A stretch of DNA of 64,000 nucleotides from Platycnemis pennipes (GCA_933228895.1 OW121855.1:73432698-73496697); one strand, 5' to 3'. Positions 24,121-36,303 are shown, counted from the stretch's first letter. The notes: generated from the sequence alone by a model not told the origin. A program made the numbers and translations.

Positions 24121-25099
24121 ATACACAAAATTTGGAAATGAAGGATGATAAAGTTTTTGATTCAATGGCTGAAAGAAAAATTTTAAACAGCGATAAGAAT
24201 CGAACTTCATTACCTGCAGTCCACTATCCCACTCTGCTATAGTTGGCCTACCTGATTTTGGAGAATACATGCTCCCCATATGTCATTCTACTTTTTTCTT
24301 CCAAACCCAAGAATGGAGGAAAAATCCAAGACTTTTTTAAATTTTGCTTCTAGTAGCATGAAAAAAGGCTAATCTCATTTCTAGATCAGAGTTACACAAC
24401 CTCTCATTAGGAGTAAAAATTCTCAAATTTCATTTTAAAGGATATTATTAATAAGACATTGCAAATTTACTAGTTTAACAGCTTGAAATATTGTATAATA
24501 ATTTTTTCCTCTTAAAAATGGAATCCCCGGATATTCCATAAATGGGCTTGGTCTCTTGGTCGCATTAAAATGTTTTGTGTTTCAAAAAAAGAATTTGAAA
24601 GCATTCAAGGATTTGATTAATAATTGGAAAATAATTTGATTAATAATTGGAAGATAATGTTTCTTTTAACTGCACTCTAAAGAATAGTTGTTAAGGTTTC
24701 TACAATGTATTGATTGATGAGTATGTGATAAGGAAGGTAACCTTTATATTAGAAGTAATAAAATATAGTTATTGCATCCATAAATCTTGATCCAGGAAAA
24801 TATTATCCACATAGATGATAGGAAGTTGATTTTTTCTACAGTAAAATTAATTGTTTTTTGGTAATTATATTGTTGCTGTATTTATATATTTATTAAAAAT
24901 CTAGAATTAGAAAATGAATGAAATTCAGAATCAAGTATCGGAAACTAAGGATCTGAAACCGAGATAAAGATCCAAAACCCAGACAAGGATCCGGTTCCGG
25001 ATCTGACAAAAAACCTGGATCCGTCCATCACTACTGGAAAGCTATCATTACAGTGAGCTCGACCTTCGCTGGATCAAGTATTGTGTGAAACAAGCTTAA

Positions 25100-25390
25100 C
25101 CCATTGGCTTAGTATTTTTTACTCCATTTTTGCCACTTATTTCACTAATCTTTATGGATATCATATTTTGAAATTATTTTTAATGGATTAAAAAACATTT
25201 TACAGCCCTCATATGGATTTTTTTGCATTAAAAGAATATTAATTATTCATGAATGACACTAAATGTGAAAAATCTTTGAATGATAAAAATAATAAAATAA
25301 ATTAATAATGGGACCCGGCAATTCGCCGGCTCTTTAATGGAAGGCCAAGTTCTGCCAGCCGGCGAATCGCCATCTCTTTAAGCCAATGGG
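25100..25390. mobile_element. 291 bp piggyBac-type MITE
   Basis: It is flanked by TTAA at 25096-25099 and 25391-25394, with terminal repeats CCCATTGGCTTA in inverted orientation. TTAA target sites and ends beginning CCC are typical of piggyBac. It has no coding capacity. A truncated relative is at 1729-1815. Confidence 0.8.
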
Positions 25391-25394
25391 TTAA

Positions 25395-28300
25395 GTGGAA
25401 ATACAAATATAAATCTTCGCAGCAAATCTTTTTTCTTTTGAATGATGTGCAACTGTGTACCTATTACTTATCAACCAACCCATATAGTTTTTCACAACAG
25501 TGGGTGACCAATGGAATCAGCTCTCTCACCCTGAGGGATCCTGCTTGCTGTAACTCATATGGGGTAGACGTGACATCATGAAGTCCTCCGCCATGCTCTC
25601 TGGCATTAGAAACTTTTGCGTGCAGTTCTTCAGCTGTTTGTTGTGAAGGATCTCAATAACAGACTGCACCTTGTCCGTCTGGAAGAGGAAAAAGGTTGGA
25701 CCATAAACATTAAAAGGGCTTCCCTCTGCAAGCATATTTGAGTTTCAGAAAGTCACCACCAAAAAGTTGTATCACATATTGGCTCATACTCATTGGAGAA
25801 GACCATACATTTTGAGGTTTTATGACTACTTTTGTAGCTCTACTTCTTTTGATGTCACTAAAACTGAACAACAGAGAAAAAAAACTATCCCATAAAACAC
25901 ATGGGTATCATGCTTGTTCAATTAGTGCATTCAATATTTTATCTGCACTTCATCAGGGGAAGGCTAAGAGATAGCCACCAACCCAAGTTATACATGGGAG
26001 AAGGGAAAATGCCAGACAATCAGACCCAAGGTCTTTCGACCTTCATTGTCAAAGGCTAAAATGTATCTGATTTGATGAAACAGTCCAGGGCTGAAAGAGC
26101 CATTATTAGAGATTATTCATTAGAGAAAACTATTGACAATGCCATTGAGTTGGGGAATAAAGAGAAGGCCGATAAAGTGTCTGATGTGGAACATGGTATG
26201 GTACCAAAACTCAGACTTAAGGAAAGAGGATGAAAATACTTGTGGCTTTTTGAGATATGGGAGTGTTGAGGGATGAAGAAGGTAAGGTGGGTGAAAAGAA
26301 AGGCATGCTGGAGTGTTTCTGATGGCTGGAGAAGAGCTGACAAAAGCAATTGAGAGGTGACATGGTAAGTGGATGGAATGTGTTTATGGTGTTTGATATA
26401 ATAAAGAGTGTATCAAATAAGCAGGGAAGGAGGAGGAGAATGAGACATTTGCATGAATTGAAGATTAATGAGAAGGATGCAGAGCTAACAAGGAACATAA
26501 TGAGAAGGAGAGGTATATAACGCTGCATATGAGGTATTTTCTTGACCATCAAAAGTTTATAAATCAGCCACTTCTGCAGGGGAGTTATATTTCTGTAAGC
26601 AGTATAACTCCCTTTCAGAGGACACCCATAAGTGAGGATGCTTTTGATTTTCCCCTAAATTCATTATTTCTTCACCACTCCAACCATTTTGAATAAAAAA
26701 CATGACAAAAGTGATCAATAATGGCCATCAGTCCACAACCATACACCCAAAACTAAGCTGAAGGGGTCAAGGGTCGGATTATGATAATACATAATCATAG
26801 AAATACATAGCAGGAAGGATCACTTGGTAGGACTTCAACATGTTATAATTAAAATAAAAACTTTGTTCTGCTCCACAAAATATAATTAGCTACAGCTCGA
26901 CTGGTTTCGACCTTTCCAGGCCATTTACAAAAGCTACGTGACATAGACTGCAAACTTGAGGGATTATATGGGTACGGGGCACAAGGGGATGGGGAGAAAA
27001 GAACCAATTCAAAAAAGGAAGAGGAGTGAGGAGGTTACTAAGAATAAGGGGGAGAGGGGTTAGAAGGCAAGGCCATGATAGGGAGGATACTGCCAAAACA
27101 CTGGTCAAAGGCAAATTATCAGATTAAGGGGATGGTGGTGCAGGAACAGCTACTAAATAAAAATGAAAACCATGAAGTATTTCAAAAATACATAAATGGA
27201 AAAAACAAGCTGGTGGTCAACCTGATGCACAAATAGAAATATCTGCTGTGCAAAAGTAAGTTTCAACATAGGGTATTTTTTAAATGTCATGGAAAAGATA
27301 ATAAATGTCAAGACTTTGTAAAAAAAAAAAACATTTTATTGAATACCTCGATCATATTAGCCATGCATGAATGAACATCACACTGTGAACCAAGAACTTA
27401 AAAAGTAGAGATGATAGGGGAACATGAGTTGGGGAGTAGAATCATAGAAATGCACACACAGTGGCTTTTTTTTACCTTTCGTTAGTTTTTCGATAAAACA
27501 TATACATACATTAATACTGCTTCAAAACTAAACCTCTACAATCTCTGTGCATATTTCTGAAGTCACAGGACTGGCAGATATGAGTTGGAACCATTTCACT
27601 CCAGCCTATTTCAATTTACAACCACAGATGTCCACTAGAAATTTACGATATATCAATAATGAATTCATTTTTTTTCTTCACTGGACAAAATATGAACTAA
27701 GTAATCAAATTAAAATCAGTATCTAGGTCTAATTTTACAAAAAATATAATTTAACATTACTGTTAAAAAAATTTAACTGAGTGTAGATTCATTTCCTCAA
27801 TATCTTTTTTACCCTGGATTGCAGCATATGTATAGTGTGTTCAAGGAGGTGAGTTTATTGACCGAGCACTAGCACTTATATGACCTGTTATGTTAAATAA
27901 CATTTGTAAAGAATTATACGTTGGAAAGCTTTGTAGACTGATGAAATTAATTGGAAGACCTCTTCAAAAGCAAATATCAGTATTTATGACTTCATGCATA
28001 ATGAATGTTAGATTAAACTTGGCATTTCCACAATTATTTATCTCACACAATTACGACAATGGTTTCGATGATTAACTTCATCATCAGGTACAAATTACAG
28101 AAATGTTGTCACTTATATACAGTTGAGGTTGGTGGGGGGAAGGTGATGTAAAAGAATAGGGAAATGGAAAAAATAACCTCTTAGAAAAAAGGTTACACCT
28201 GGCATCATATAGACTATAGCAAATACAGCCAACTGAGGCAGACTGTGTATAAACCTGGCAACAGTGCACCTGATGTCTATACCAGAGGTATGTTGCCTTC

Positions 28301-29900
28301 ACGGCATGTTTGCTTTTCAAATAACACTCAAATAAAATCACTGAATTTTATCACAGCATAGATAATTATATTACTGAGTCCAAAATGAGACAAAGGCATC
28401 CTACTTTTGTGTCACATTTCAGTCATGAAAAGGAGTACATTTAGTTATTACATATCAATATTTTTTGGCAGTAGAAAAAAAACCTTTGAAACTTCACAAT
28501 AAAGTTGAATACATTGACAACTAACTTGTATTAAATTTCGGCTTTGATCAGACGACGATGAAGAGGGGAGGGAGAGCATCAGTTCCAGCTCCTTTTAAAT
28601 TTTTAGGCAATATATATTTTTAAATAGGTACCTACTTCACTCAGAGTAATTATTAATGAACTATTTAGTGCCATAGCCACCAGAGTATAGGACTATCTTT
28701 TTATAAAAGTTTTAATTGCAATTATCACAATGTCTTAGATGCATGTATTATCAGTGTTTAGGCGATGCTGTACACTGTTTATAAAAAACTTATGATTAAG
28801 CAATTAATAAGACCATATTTCATGATATAGCAAAGCAAAACCGAGAGCAGTAACAACTGTTGATATATTATCGTCGGAATAATAGTTGTTTCCACAAATA
28901 AAAATCATCTACGGGCACTTAACTAGCATGGTGTATATCAATATACGCTATATACATACTTACATGAAAATGAACAAATATTTAAATCATTGGTGGTTTC
29001 ACTTTCGGTATTTAAATAATTATCAGTAAGTGGGGAATCCATTGTTAAGCTATGACTTATGTACTTAGCACTGAAGAATGACAGGTCATTTTTAAATAAT
29101 CGCTTGAAAAAAAGTCCAATGACATATTTAAGGCAATTACCTTAACTACATACTTAAGGTAATTGTTATCTTAGGCTAAAATTTTTCCCATCAGAAAGTT
29201 GTAGCTCTAATGCTTTTGGAATTAGTACTGATCTAATAATGCTAAATACAGTCAAAGGAACAAATTAATATCGGCAAGGGCATTATTATTACAATGATAA
29301 TATTAAATTTATTTTCAAACTTACTCCAAAATGAGGAGTGGTCTTAGGTTCACGGACGTCATAAGCTCTAGTGAATATGGTATGTTAGTATTACTTTCAT
29401 TTATCTCTGTAGGGTATTTTTTTGTTATAATGAACTGAGCTGTAATGGGTACATAGCAAATAAATTTACAGTCTACTGTGGGATGATGCTTGTTAAATAA
29501 TTGAATTGCATAATATGTGGAACATGGTCACCAGAGGTCTGTTAATTAATAAAAGACCAATATTGTTTCCTTCATCAAAGAAAACATCTCAGACTTCATT
29601 AATTGCGATTCGTGCCCTGCCATAAATGAATTTATTTTACCCAAAAAGTTGGGATTGAGAAATCCCAGTTTACAAGAGAATTAAATATTGATTTTAAGAT
29701 AATTTGAATAAGCTATTAAATGGCGGGGTGCGCTGCCTTGTTGCTGACTTAACATGTATGTAGTTCACGTTGCGAGGCATAGGAAAATTCGTCTCCTGAA
29801 CTTACCATTGTATTTCAGGGCCCCTCAGCTCTTGTGAATATGTATTAGTATTAGCCTGTAAAAACTATCAAAGTTCGAAAAGTCTTCTCTGTTAAACATG
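25395..29900. other. no confident gene; possible old LINE/Penelope debris
   Basis: The strand-biased purine-rich stretch 26200-26530 resembles heavily decayed LINE tail coding (KQGRRRRMRHLHEL on the plus strand), too weak to assign. Motifs of the form CGACTGGTTTCGACC..CAGGCCATTT (26897-26930) and GGTTTCGATGATTAACTTCA (28058-28077) resemble Penelope terminal regions. Nothing else was recognised. Confidence 0.35.
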
Positions 29901-29904
29901 GTAT

Positions 29905-30420
29905 TATTACTTGTTTTATAGGCTCAAGGACATCCTTCTCATGGCGTCTTCTGCCACCGCGAAGCATGGCGTGAAGGTCGTGCGGCGATGGGCGAACTTC
30001 ACGATATGCTTGTAAACCTTGTAAAGAATACTGATTTAAAATGAATCAACTACATAAATAATATTAAATAAATAAAAGTTGATTGTAATAAATTAACGGA
30101 ATAAATATACCTCCGATACTAGTTAATGAGCTGCAACGGAGTGCAGCGTCTACTTGGAAGCGTCCGCAGCACTACATGGTGGCAGGTAGAGGAAATATTT
30201 TGACGTCACACGTCGGACTAACCGGCGTGCAATAGTTTGCCGTCGCGTTTTCGCGCCATTATTTTTTTTAACTTTTTAGTTAATGAGGAAAAATACTTAA
30301 TGTCATTGAAAAATCTAACAGTTTAAAATACGTACTCCAGAGATTATAAACTTTCGATCAAGACGATAAAAAAATAATAGGAAACTACCCGTCCAGTAGA
30401 TACATTTCCGTCAGTGGCGA
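29905..30420 (-). repeat. dispersed unit with a short conserved coding segment, copy 1
   Basis: This is homologous over roughly 500 bp to 61650-62218 in the opposite orientation. On the minus strand, about 30020-29925 encodes REVRPSPHDLHAML, RRRHEKDVLEPIK, against RKFGPLPREFHTVL, RRLHEQDALEPIK in the other copy. The substitutions are mostly conservative and in the same frame. The upstream ~400 bp (to about 30400) is also shared but more diverged. What this unit derives from is unknown to me: it may be the last exon plus flank of a gene family, or part of an unclassified retroelement. Confidence 0.5.
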
Positions 30421-30649
30421 ATGTCTCATAGCACACTAGTGTGCACTAGAGCTCTACTAGTTGTGACTATAGTTTTTATGCTGTGATATAAACTATAGTT
30501 TATATTATAGTATACTTTTTATTCTGATCTCAGTTGACAAAAACTGTTGTAGTCTTCTTTTGTGCCATCAATTTTAGATCTTTGCATTTTTTCTCTTATG
30601 ATAAGAAAATTAAGCTCATTCAAATACCACATTGTAAATTTAGGTCTTT

Positions 30650-30903
30650 TAAATCTTTTAAATGTATTTTTTTATGCTTACATAGTATAGCACTAATCCC
30701 CTCAGGGCAGAGAGAATGCCTTCTTTCAGCCATTTAACTGAGCACTCCGCCAGGGCCTCATCCGTAAAAATTTCCTCCAGAAGGTTCCTTGCTAGTGCCA
30801 TTGCAGGCAACGAAATCTTTGCCGGCACTGCACAAGTATGTGCCTTTACGTGTACTGGCAAGTCATTACCAGCCTGATGTATACTGAAGGTCACATGTAG
30901 CAT
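30650..30903 (-). pseudogene. possible BEN-domain-like fragment
   Basis: The minus-strand frame contains ISLPAMALARNLLEEIFTDE and ALAECSVKW. It resembles the start of a BEN domain (a helix with LARNL..LF/FT.EEL followed by a Ser/Asn-Val step). No complete domain is visible and no splice sites were established, so it may be coincidental. Confidence 0.25.
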
Positions 30904-31280
30904 AAGAGAAATTGAACATTAGGAGGAGCAATGGAGCTTTGCAAGCACCAAATTACAGAACTTGTAATTACCATAGGAACAGAATATATGTATACGCGCA
31001 TTATTATCCATGGTATACCATTGTGCCTTAATGATAAAGTGGAGACTTGGCCATACCTTTTAAATAAATACACAAGTAGTTGTGAGTGACAGTGTTCCCT
31101 TTACTGATCCCAATAACAATCGCGAAATATCCATGGCTGTTACCTCCGCAAGTGAAGCTCAATATAATGTAGGTGCTGCTGTTTCCAGCATTCTGCTTAC
31201 AACTAAGTCCAAAAACAGCATTGAGAAGCCCAAAAATACATGACTAGTTGAAGTCAATTGCAAAACAAGGGTTAAGGTAA

Positions 31281-31530
31281 ATGGCCACTAAAATCTTTCA
31301 TGATATTAAAGTACTTAAATTAAATATTCAATGTATCATAAATAAGATTCAGGAATTTGAAGAGCTTTCATTCTCAAAAAAGTTTGGTGTATTATGTTTC
31401 ACTGAACATTGGCACCACCCTGGTGAAATAATGGCAATTGAACCCTTACCCATGATGAATAATAAATGCAAAGTAAGAGGTCACTCATCACCAGCAATGA
31501 ACTGTAATTTTAGAATGCGATTTCGATGAG
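31281..31530 (+). pseudogene. non-LTR endonuclease fragment
   Basis: The frame reads LKLNIQCIINKIQEFEEL followed by KKFGVLCFTEHWHHPGE. This matches the N-terminal part of the endonuclease of LINE-type elements (pattern: N-Q-x-I-x-N-K-x-x-E-L, then D/G-V-L-C-x-T-E-H-W). The fragment ends near 31528 and no reverse transcriptase follows. Confidence 0.55.
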
Positions 31531-32008
31531 ATACCAAAGATTAATACATTTTTAAGATCTTTTTACAAAAGCTTGTCAAAGCCGCATAAGGTTGGCTTGA
31601 AATGGAGAAATGTTAAGGAGAATGACGCCATTAAATAAAAAGTTTTAGCACCAATAATATTTGTAGATGCCAAGGTAGGGAATATATTCAGAATATTACT
31701 TCCTAAAATGGAAAATTTGGATTTTCCTTCTGTGAGCATGAGGGGCACATCCATAAAATTAGTGAAAATTCCTTAGTGCTGATTTACCCATTCAAGGCCC
31801 GTCAACCAAAATTGAGAGAGCATAAGGAAATGCTTGAATAAGTACAGAAAGCAGTAGAGGAAGGCCAGTGCATAATGGTGTTAAAGGGCCATTGCTAGGC
31901 AGCCCATCCCTTTGTGAACGGACACACCTCATTTTAGGCCACAATGGTATATTGGCAGGAGACTCGAAGAAAGATTGGGGATAGGGAGATACCAAAGAAA
32001 AAAGATTC

Positions 32009-32313
32009 CCTGATAGCAAAGCCAGTTGGAATCTAACTGGAATATACCAGTGTGCAAGCGTAAATCCAACTGGATTCCAGCTGTGCTTTTTACATGATTC
32101 AAGCTGGATAACAGGTTGCATTTCAACTGCAATCCAGCTGGATTTCAAGCTAACATTCCAGGCTGTCTCAACCAGCTGGATTTCAGCTGGATACAAACTT
32201 GACTAGTCCCGCTGGATTTAAGCTACATACTCCAGCTGGATTCCAGGCAATTTGTCCAGCTGGATGCATCCAGCCGAAAGCCAGACTGGAATCCAGCTGG
32301 CTTGCTATCAGGG
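32009..32313. mobile_element. inverted-repeat element filled with CAGCTG-rich repeats
   Basis: The outer ends are inverted copies (CCTGATAGCAAAGCCAGTTG on the left, CCTGATAGCAAGCCAGCTGG in reverse complement on the right). Between them lie about ten degenerate copies of a palindromic core, CCAGCTGGATT or AATCCAGCTGG, in both orientations, spaced roughly 20-35 bp. No target duplication is visible and there is no coding frame. Confidence 0.6.
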
Positions 32314-32319
32314 TTGGGA

Positions 32320-32680
32320 AAGATGGAGAGTAAAACAAGATCATGGCTCTTGTTTTACTCCTCAATATGCCATGAAAATGTATTGTCAGTGTCCTACCTA
32401 AAGCATTGGCTTGCATATATCACCTGCGATTTTCGTCTTGTTACAGGAGAAATTGCAAGAGCGACAAAAATTGATCTTGCAGACAGTTTGCTACAGTGTT
32501 TTTGTGCTGGTACAGAAAAATTTTATGATGTTAGACACATGTCATATAACATTCACCATCTGACACACCTGCCTCGTGAATAGAAGGATTGGGCTCCCAT
32601 GTGGATAACCTCCTGCTTCACGTTTAAAAATGAAAATTGGGAAATTGTTGCCATTGGTTCACAGCACTCAGTATAGTTGT
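32320..32680 (+). pseudogene. EnSpm/CACTA transposase fragment
   Basis: The plus-strand text KTRSWLLFYSSICHENVL, LKHWLAYITCDFRL, SYNIHHLTHLPRE, then after a stop KDWAPMWITSCFTFKNEN matches the C-terminal helical region of EnSpm-type transposases. It is the same region as PRWKATELRQLLL to CAFKFE of the remnant at 3400-5467, but diverged, so a different subfamily. It sits immediately after the CAGCTG element, which may have inserted into it. Confidence 0.65.
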
Positions 32681-33839
32681 AGAGCTTCGGCCCCGCATGC
32701 TATTGCGAGGGCTCGAACCTTCCAACATAATTGTGGGTTCTTGCCCTTGGTGTCAGGAACAAGTAATAAAGCAAAAGGTTCGTGCAAAAGACAGAATTTA
32801 TTCGGAATCAAGAGTTAAACCAATCGCGTCTCGAATAGCCAAAAGAGAGTTATTCACGTTATCTCTAACTCGGGAGGATAGAAGAGAATGAGCGTTCAGT
32901 ACAGGTGGATGGCACGGCTTAGAGCACGGACCCAACGGTCCGCGCATCGGTCTCCGATGATGGACTACATTCTGACGGCAACCGATTCACCAATCCCCCA
33001 AAAGCTACCGGGCACGCCATTATATAGAAGGAAAAATGAGGATGTTTTTCGGTCAAGGGGCAGGAGAGAAGTGGAAGTGCGAAGTCGAAAGTGAAATCTT
33101 ACTCTCGAGGCATTGACTGTTGGCTATTCTGAGCGACGCACATCAACAGTACACAAATATCTTTTGGGAAAGCGAAATTTAGAATAACAAAATTCTATCA
33201 ATCCATGCGCCCGTCCGGGACATTGCATAATAATAGATCAAATAGATGCAAGTACAACTTGTCTTCTTACTTCTTTTTAATAATTGAGGCAGAAGCAAAG
33301 AAGTACTCCATCGTACTTAACGAATAAAACTTTTAGTAACCCCCTTGCAGCAATATAATTTATGCATTACTGAAAAGGCTATGTTTCAACCGAATTTTCA
33401 AATTCAACTGAAGTATAATGTCTCTTTCCTTGAGTCATAGCTGAACTGATGAAGTTTGCTTGCATTTTTTTATTTGCAAGAATTATGAAACTGTGCGTAT
33501 GTACAATACTAACCAAAATTCATTAAACTTGTGTAAGAATCCTGTATTTCATGCTCTTACAAAGGACATTTTTGTTAGGAATTACCTACTAAAGAAGAGA
33601 AGGAAGATATCCACATATACATATAAGAAGGAACATATCATGTCCGCAATGGCTTACGGAACAACGACGTTTGTAATCATATATTCCACTAAATACATTA
33701 CATGAATGCGAGCGAAAGTCCATTTCCGCGGGCCCCGAGTAAAGACTTCCTGTGCTAGTGCCGGCTCCATGGATTCAACACTCCACGTTAAAAATTGGGA
33801 CCTTCGACCCCAAGTGAGAATTGAGTGAGAGCATAGCCT

Positions 33840-33930
33840 GTTCTCATTGGCTGAGAGCACAGCGGGCTATTTAAAACCGTGAATCCAACTGGCCCCGGTT
33901 CCCTCTACCGCCACCCTCGCGTTTACGCCG
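33840..33930 (+). promoter_or_regulatory. possible core promoter (CCAAT and TATA-like motifs)
   Basis: ATTGG at 33846-33850 (an inverted CCAAT box) and TATTTAAA at 33869-33876 are followed by a pyrimidine-rich GTTCCCTCTACCGCC. The spacing is reasonable for a core promoter on the plus strand, but no gene is identified downstream. Confidence 0.2.
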
Positions 33931-33999
33931 TATTATACATAAATACATAGGTACTCGAGAGAAAGGTGAATAAAAAGGCAACGACATATATTTAACTAT

Positions 34000-34365
34000 T
34001 TATTGAAAAAAATGGCACAAATGGTAATAGAAATGTAGACGAAATAGCACATTGTGAACCAAGCCATATCAAAACCTTGTTATAACATCATTAACGCAAA
34101 CACTTCATGTTAAAAAGAAAGCGTCAAGCACCGCAAATGTAGCTACTACTCTGAAATTTATTAAATCATGTAAATGGCAAAATTACAGACATTGGCAAAT
34201 TTTGAACCAAGCCATATCAAAACCTGGTAACATGACTATCTCACAAACAATTCACGTTAAACTAAAAGCCTCAAGCCACGGAAATGTTGCTGGTACTCTG
34301 AAACAAATTATTTCATGGAAATGGCAAAATTACAGACGTTAGCAAATTTTGAATCGAGCCATGTG
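34000..34365. repeat. tandem repeat, unit about 145-150 bp
   Basis: Successive copies are marked by the phrase AACCAAGCCATATCAAAACC at 34055 and 34204 and a diverged third (AATCGAGCCATGTG) near 34350. AATGGCAAAATTACAGAC also recurs about 145 bp apart. The array is short, a little over two units. Confidence 0.65.
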
Positions 34366-34797
34366 TGGAAACGGCTCCGTGCACTGCGCCCTCCACACGG
34401 CAAAGGCGAGCAGGCTTGACACCAAGAGGTCACGGGTGCCGAGCGGGAACGGCTGAAACACTGACACAGCAGGAATTGGCCGCCCTCCCCACACACACAC
34501 AAACACACAGAAAAGCAGGAAAAAATAACCCCAGTAGTGATGGGAAACCAAAAGATGAGCAATGGGGAGATCATCTCAACGCGGATTAGCACGGCAACAC
34601 GTGATCGGTTGTTGAACGTGCCGGGAGACGGCGATGCCGCTGGTTGGTGACCTGCAGCGACAGGACCCTCCTCTCCGTCGGGAGAGGCGCGGCGGGTGGC
34701 ATGTGGTGCGGGTGGCTCAAAGGGGCGCTCAGGAAACGGGGTGGGCGCCGTCACGGGGCGCTCCAGCACCTGGATGGTGGTGTCGGCGCACAGTGGG
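34308..34797 (-). other. possible GC-rich exon, unidentified
   Basis: On the minus strand a strong acceptor (TTTTTCCGATTTCAG) precedes 34797. From there an open frame rich in Pro, Ala and Glu (ADTTIQVLERPVTAPTPFPE and following) runs until roughly 34600 before becoming hydrophobic and Cys-rich. The GC content jumps relative to the flanks. I do not recognise the protein. It may be a real exon of an unseen gene, or GC-rich non-coding DNA that happens to lack stops. Confidence 0.25.
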
Positions 34798-35089
34798 CTG
34801 AAATCGGAAAAACTTGCCAAAACCTCAAATTTCGACTTTTTTTTATTTCGTGCAGGGAATGACCAATCCATGTTTAACAATGTCCACATGATTTAAAACT
34901 GAATGTTGTATTTAATTATCGCTGTTTGTTGTATTTTTATGATTTGTCAAAAACGAAGAAAAAAGCGTGAAACTTGGAAATTGCGATTTTACCGAAATAA
35001 TTTAGTTTATTCTATTTTTGATATAATACAGTACAATATTTGATCTTAAATGAAAAGGAAAACTTTGTTATATTCCACCAATTTATCCC

Positions 35090-35850
35090 GCCATCACATA
35101 TCCCAAAAGTTATCGACATTCCTCTTCTAACTGAATAGACTGCTGAATATCCCCCTCTCCAAAGAAACGTTTAATGAGGAATTGGAAACGATTAAATCAA
35201 TAGCAACAACAAGCGGTTACAACAAAACCCTTGTAGATAAAATGTTCCTCAAAAACGCTCCATAAGATCACAACATATGCTATTTCATCCGATTGAGACA
35301 AAAAAGGATAAAATTAAGTGGGGTAAACTACCGTGTTACGGAGTTCTTTCACAAAAAATAAGCAACCTGTTCCCTAGAGACCATTTTAAAATAACTTTCT
35401 ACAATAATGACAACTTATAAATGTTTTAAATGAAACAAAAGATAAAATTGATCCCTTAGACAACAGTGGCATATATTTATTGAAATGCAACGAGTGCTCT
35501 GCGGCCTATGTTGGACAGACGGGCCGCACTTTCCGGATGAGAGCAGAAGAGCACAAGAGGTGTTTCCGGACATGTAACCTCTCCCAGTCCCACTTTGCAA
35601 AAAACCTGTGGGAGGAGAACCAGTGATTTCACTCCGATGATTCTGCACCGGGAGGAAAAAGGGAAGAGAATGAACAAAAAGGAAGAGTTGGAGATTAAGA
35701 GACGGATAAAGAAACGCCCTCTCCTTAATGACATACTATTTGAAAACCTTTCCCCCCTCCTAGAAGCCTCCCTGACCCTCACAGAAAAAACAGTAGCCCG
35801 TAATCCTTCCCCTCCCCCCACTCCCATCCCACCGCTACCTTAGTCACCAA
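35090..35850 (+). pseudogene. Penelope-like element: RT tail and GIY-YIG endonuclease
   Basis: Plus-strand frames read LNIPLSKETFNEELETIK (about 35140-35190), then after stops and frameshifts DPLDNSGIYLLKCNECSAA (35450-35506), YVGQTGRTFRMRAEEHKR and SQSHFAKNLWEENQ. The last part holds KEELEIKRRIKKRPLLND (about 35680-35730). GIY at 35468-35476 and YVG at about 35507-35515 are the paired signature strands of a GIY-YIG nuclease. That domain following a reverse transcriptase identifies a Penelope-like retroelement. Several stops show that it is dead. Confidence 0.8.
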
Positions 35851-35872
35851 CAACCCTTCAAAACTCAAACTA

Positions 35873-36301
35873 AAGCCTGAATCACACGATCATTTTTTAC
35901 GTCCCTTTTCAGGGATAGCTTAAATGATAGCTCAAATGATAGCTTCAAAATGATCGTCTGACTTGATCACTTCACGGATAGCGGCAATGATAGGGATCGC
36001 TATCCCTTTTTTCGTCATTTGAGCACGTCCTTTTTTCCGTCCCTCGGCCTGTCATTTAGCCAATCACAGCGCACGTTCTGAAAGTATCGTTTAGCTGCAG
36101 CCAAAAGCTGTCGACGACGGTGTAAATAATCCATAGTTACGAAGTTGTTTACCGTACAGAAATGATACGAGAAGGGACGGCAAAAATGATCGTGTGAGCG
36201 GCGAAATGATAGCTTGAGCTATCATTTTTGCGGTCCCTGAAAGCTATAGCTTAAATGATCCCTTTAAAGGGACGAGAAAAATGATCGTGTGATTCGGGCT
36301 T
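35873..36301. mobile_element. 429 bp TA-flanked MITE
   Basis: The terminal inverted repeats are AAGCCTGAATCACACGATCA (35873 on) and, in reverse complement, AAGCCCGAATCACACGATCA (ending 36301). TA at 35871-35872 and 36302-36303 fits a Tc1/mariner-type duplication. AAATGATAGCT and its complement are repeated several times subterminally. It is non-coding and inserted between the Penelope coding remnant and its 3' region. Confidence 0.75.
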
Positions 36302-36303
36302 TA

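Larger units (their letters stand above)
16808..25033. mobile_element. hAT-superfamily element, 8.2 kb, with nested debris
   Basis: The left end reads TAGTGATGGCCGGATCGGAT and the right end, in reverse complement, TAGTGATGGACGGATCCAGG. The flanks are a perfect 8-bp direct repeat, CTGGAAAG, at 16800-16807 and 25034-25041, the target duplication size of hAT elements. Subterminal GGATCC/GATCCGG motifs are dense at both ends, and about 700-900 bp at each end is related in inverted orientation (17465-17720 against roughly 24190-24420). I see no hAT transposase inside. The interior holds an RTE endonuclease fragment, a truncated Mutator-YqaJ copy and a hairpin, so it is non-autonomous or has been filled by other insertions. 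Confidence 0.8.

Noticed and set aside
25395..26560. Purine-rich stretch as a LINE or coding gene
   Set aside because: Only vague resemblance to LINE tails, with frequent stops in every frame on the coding-like strand.
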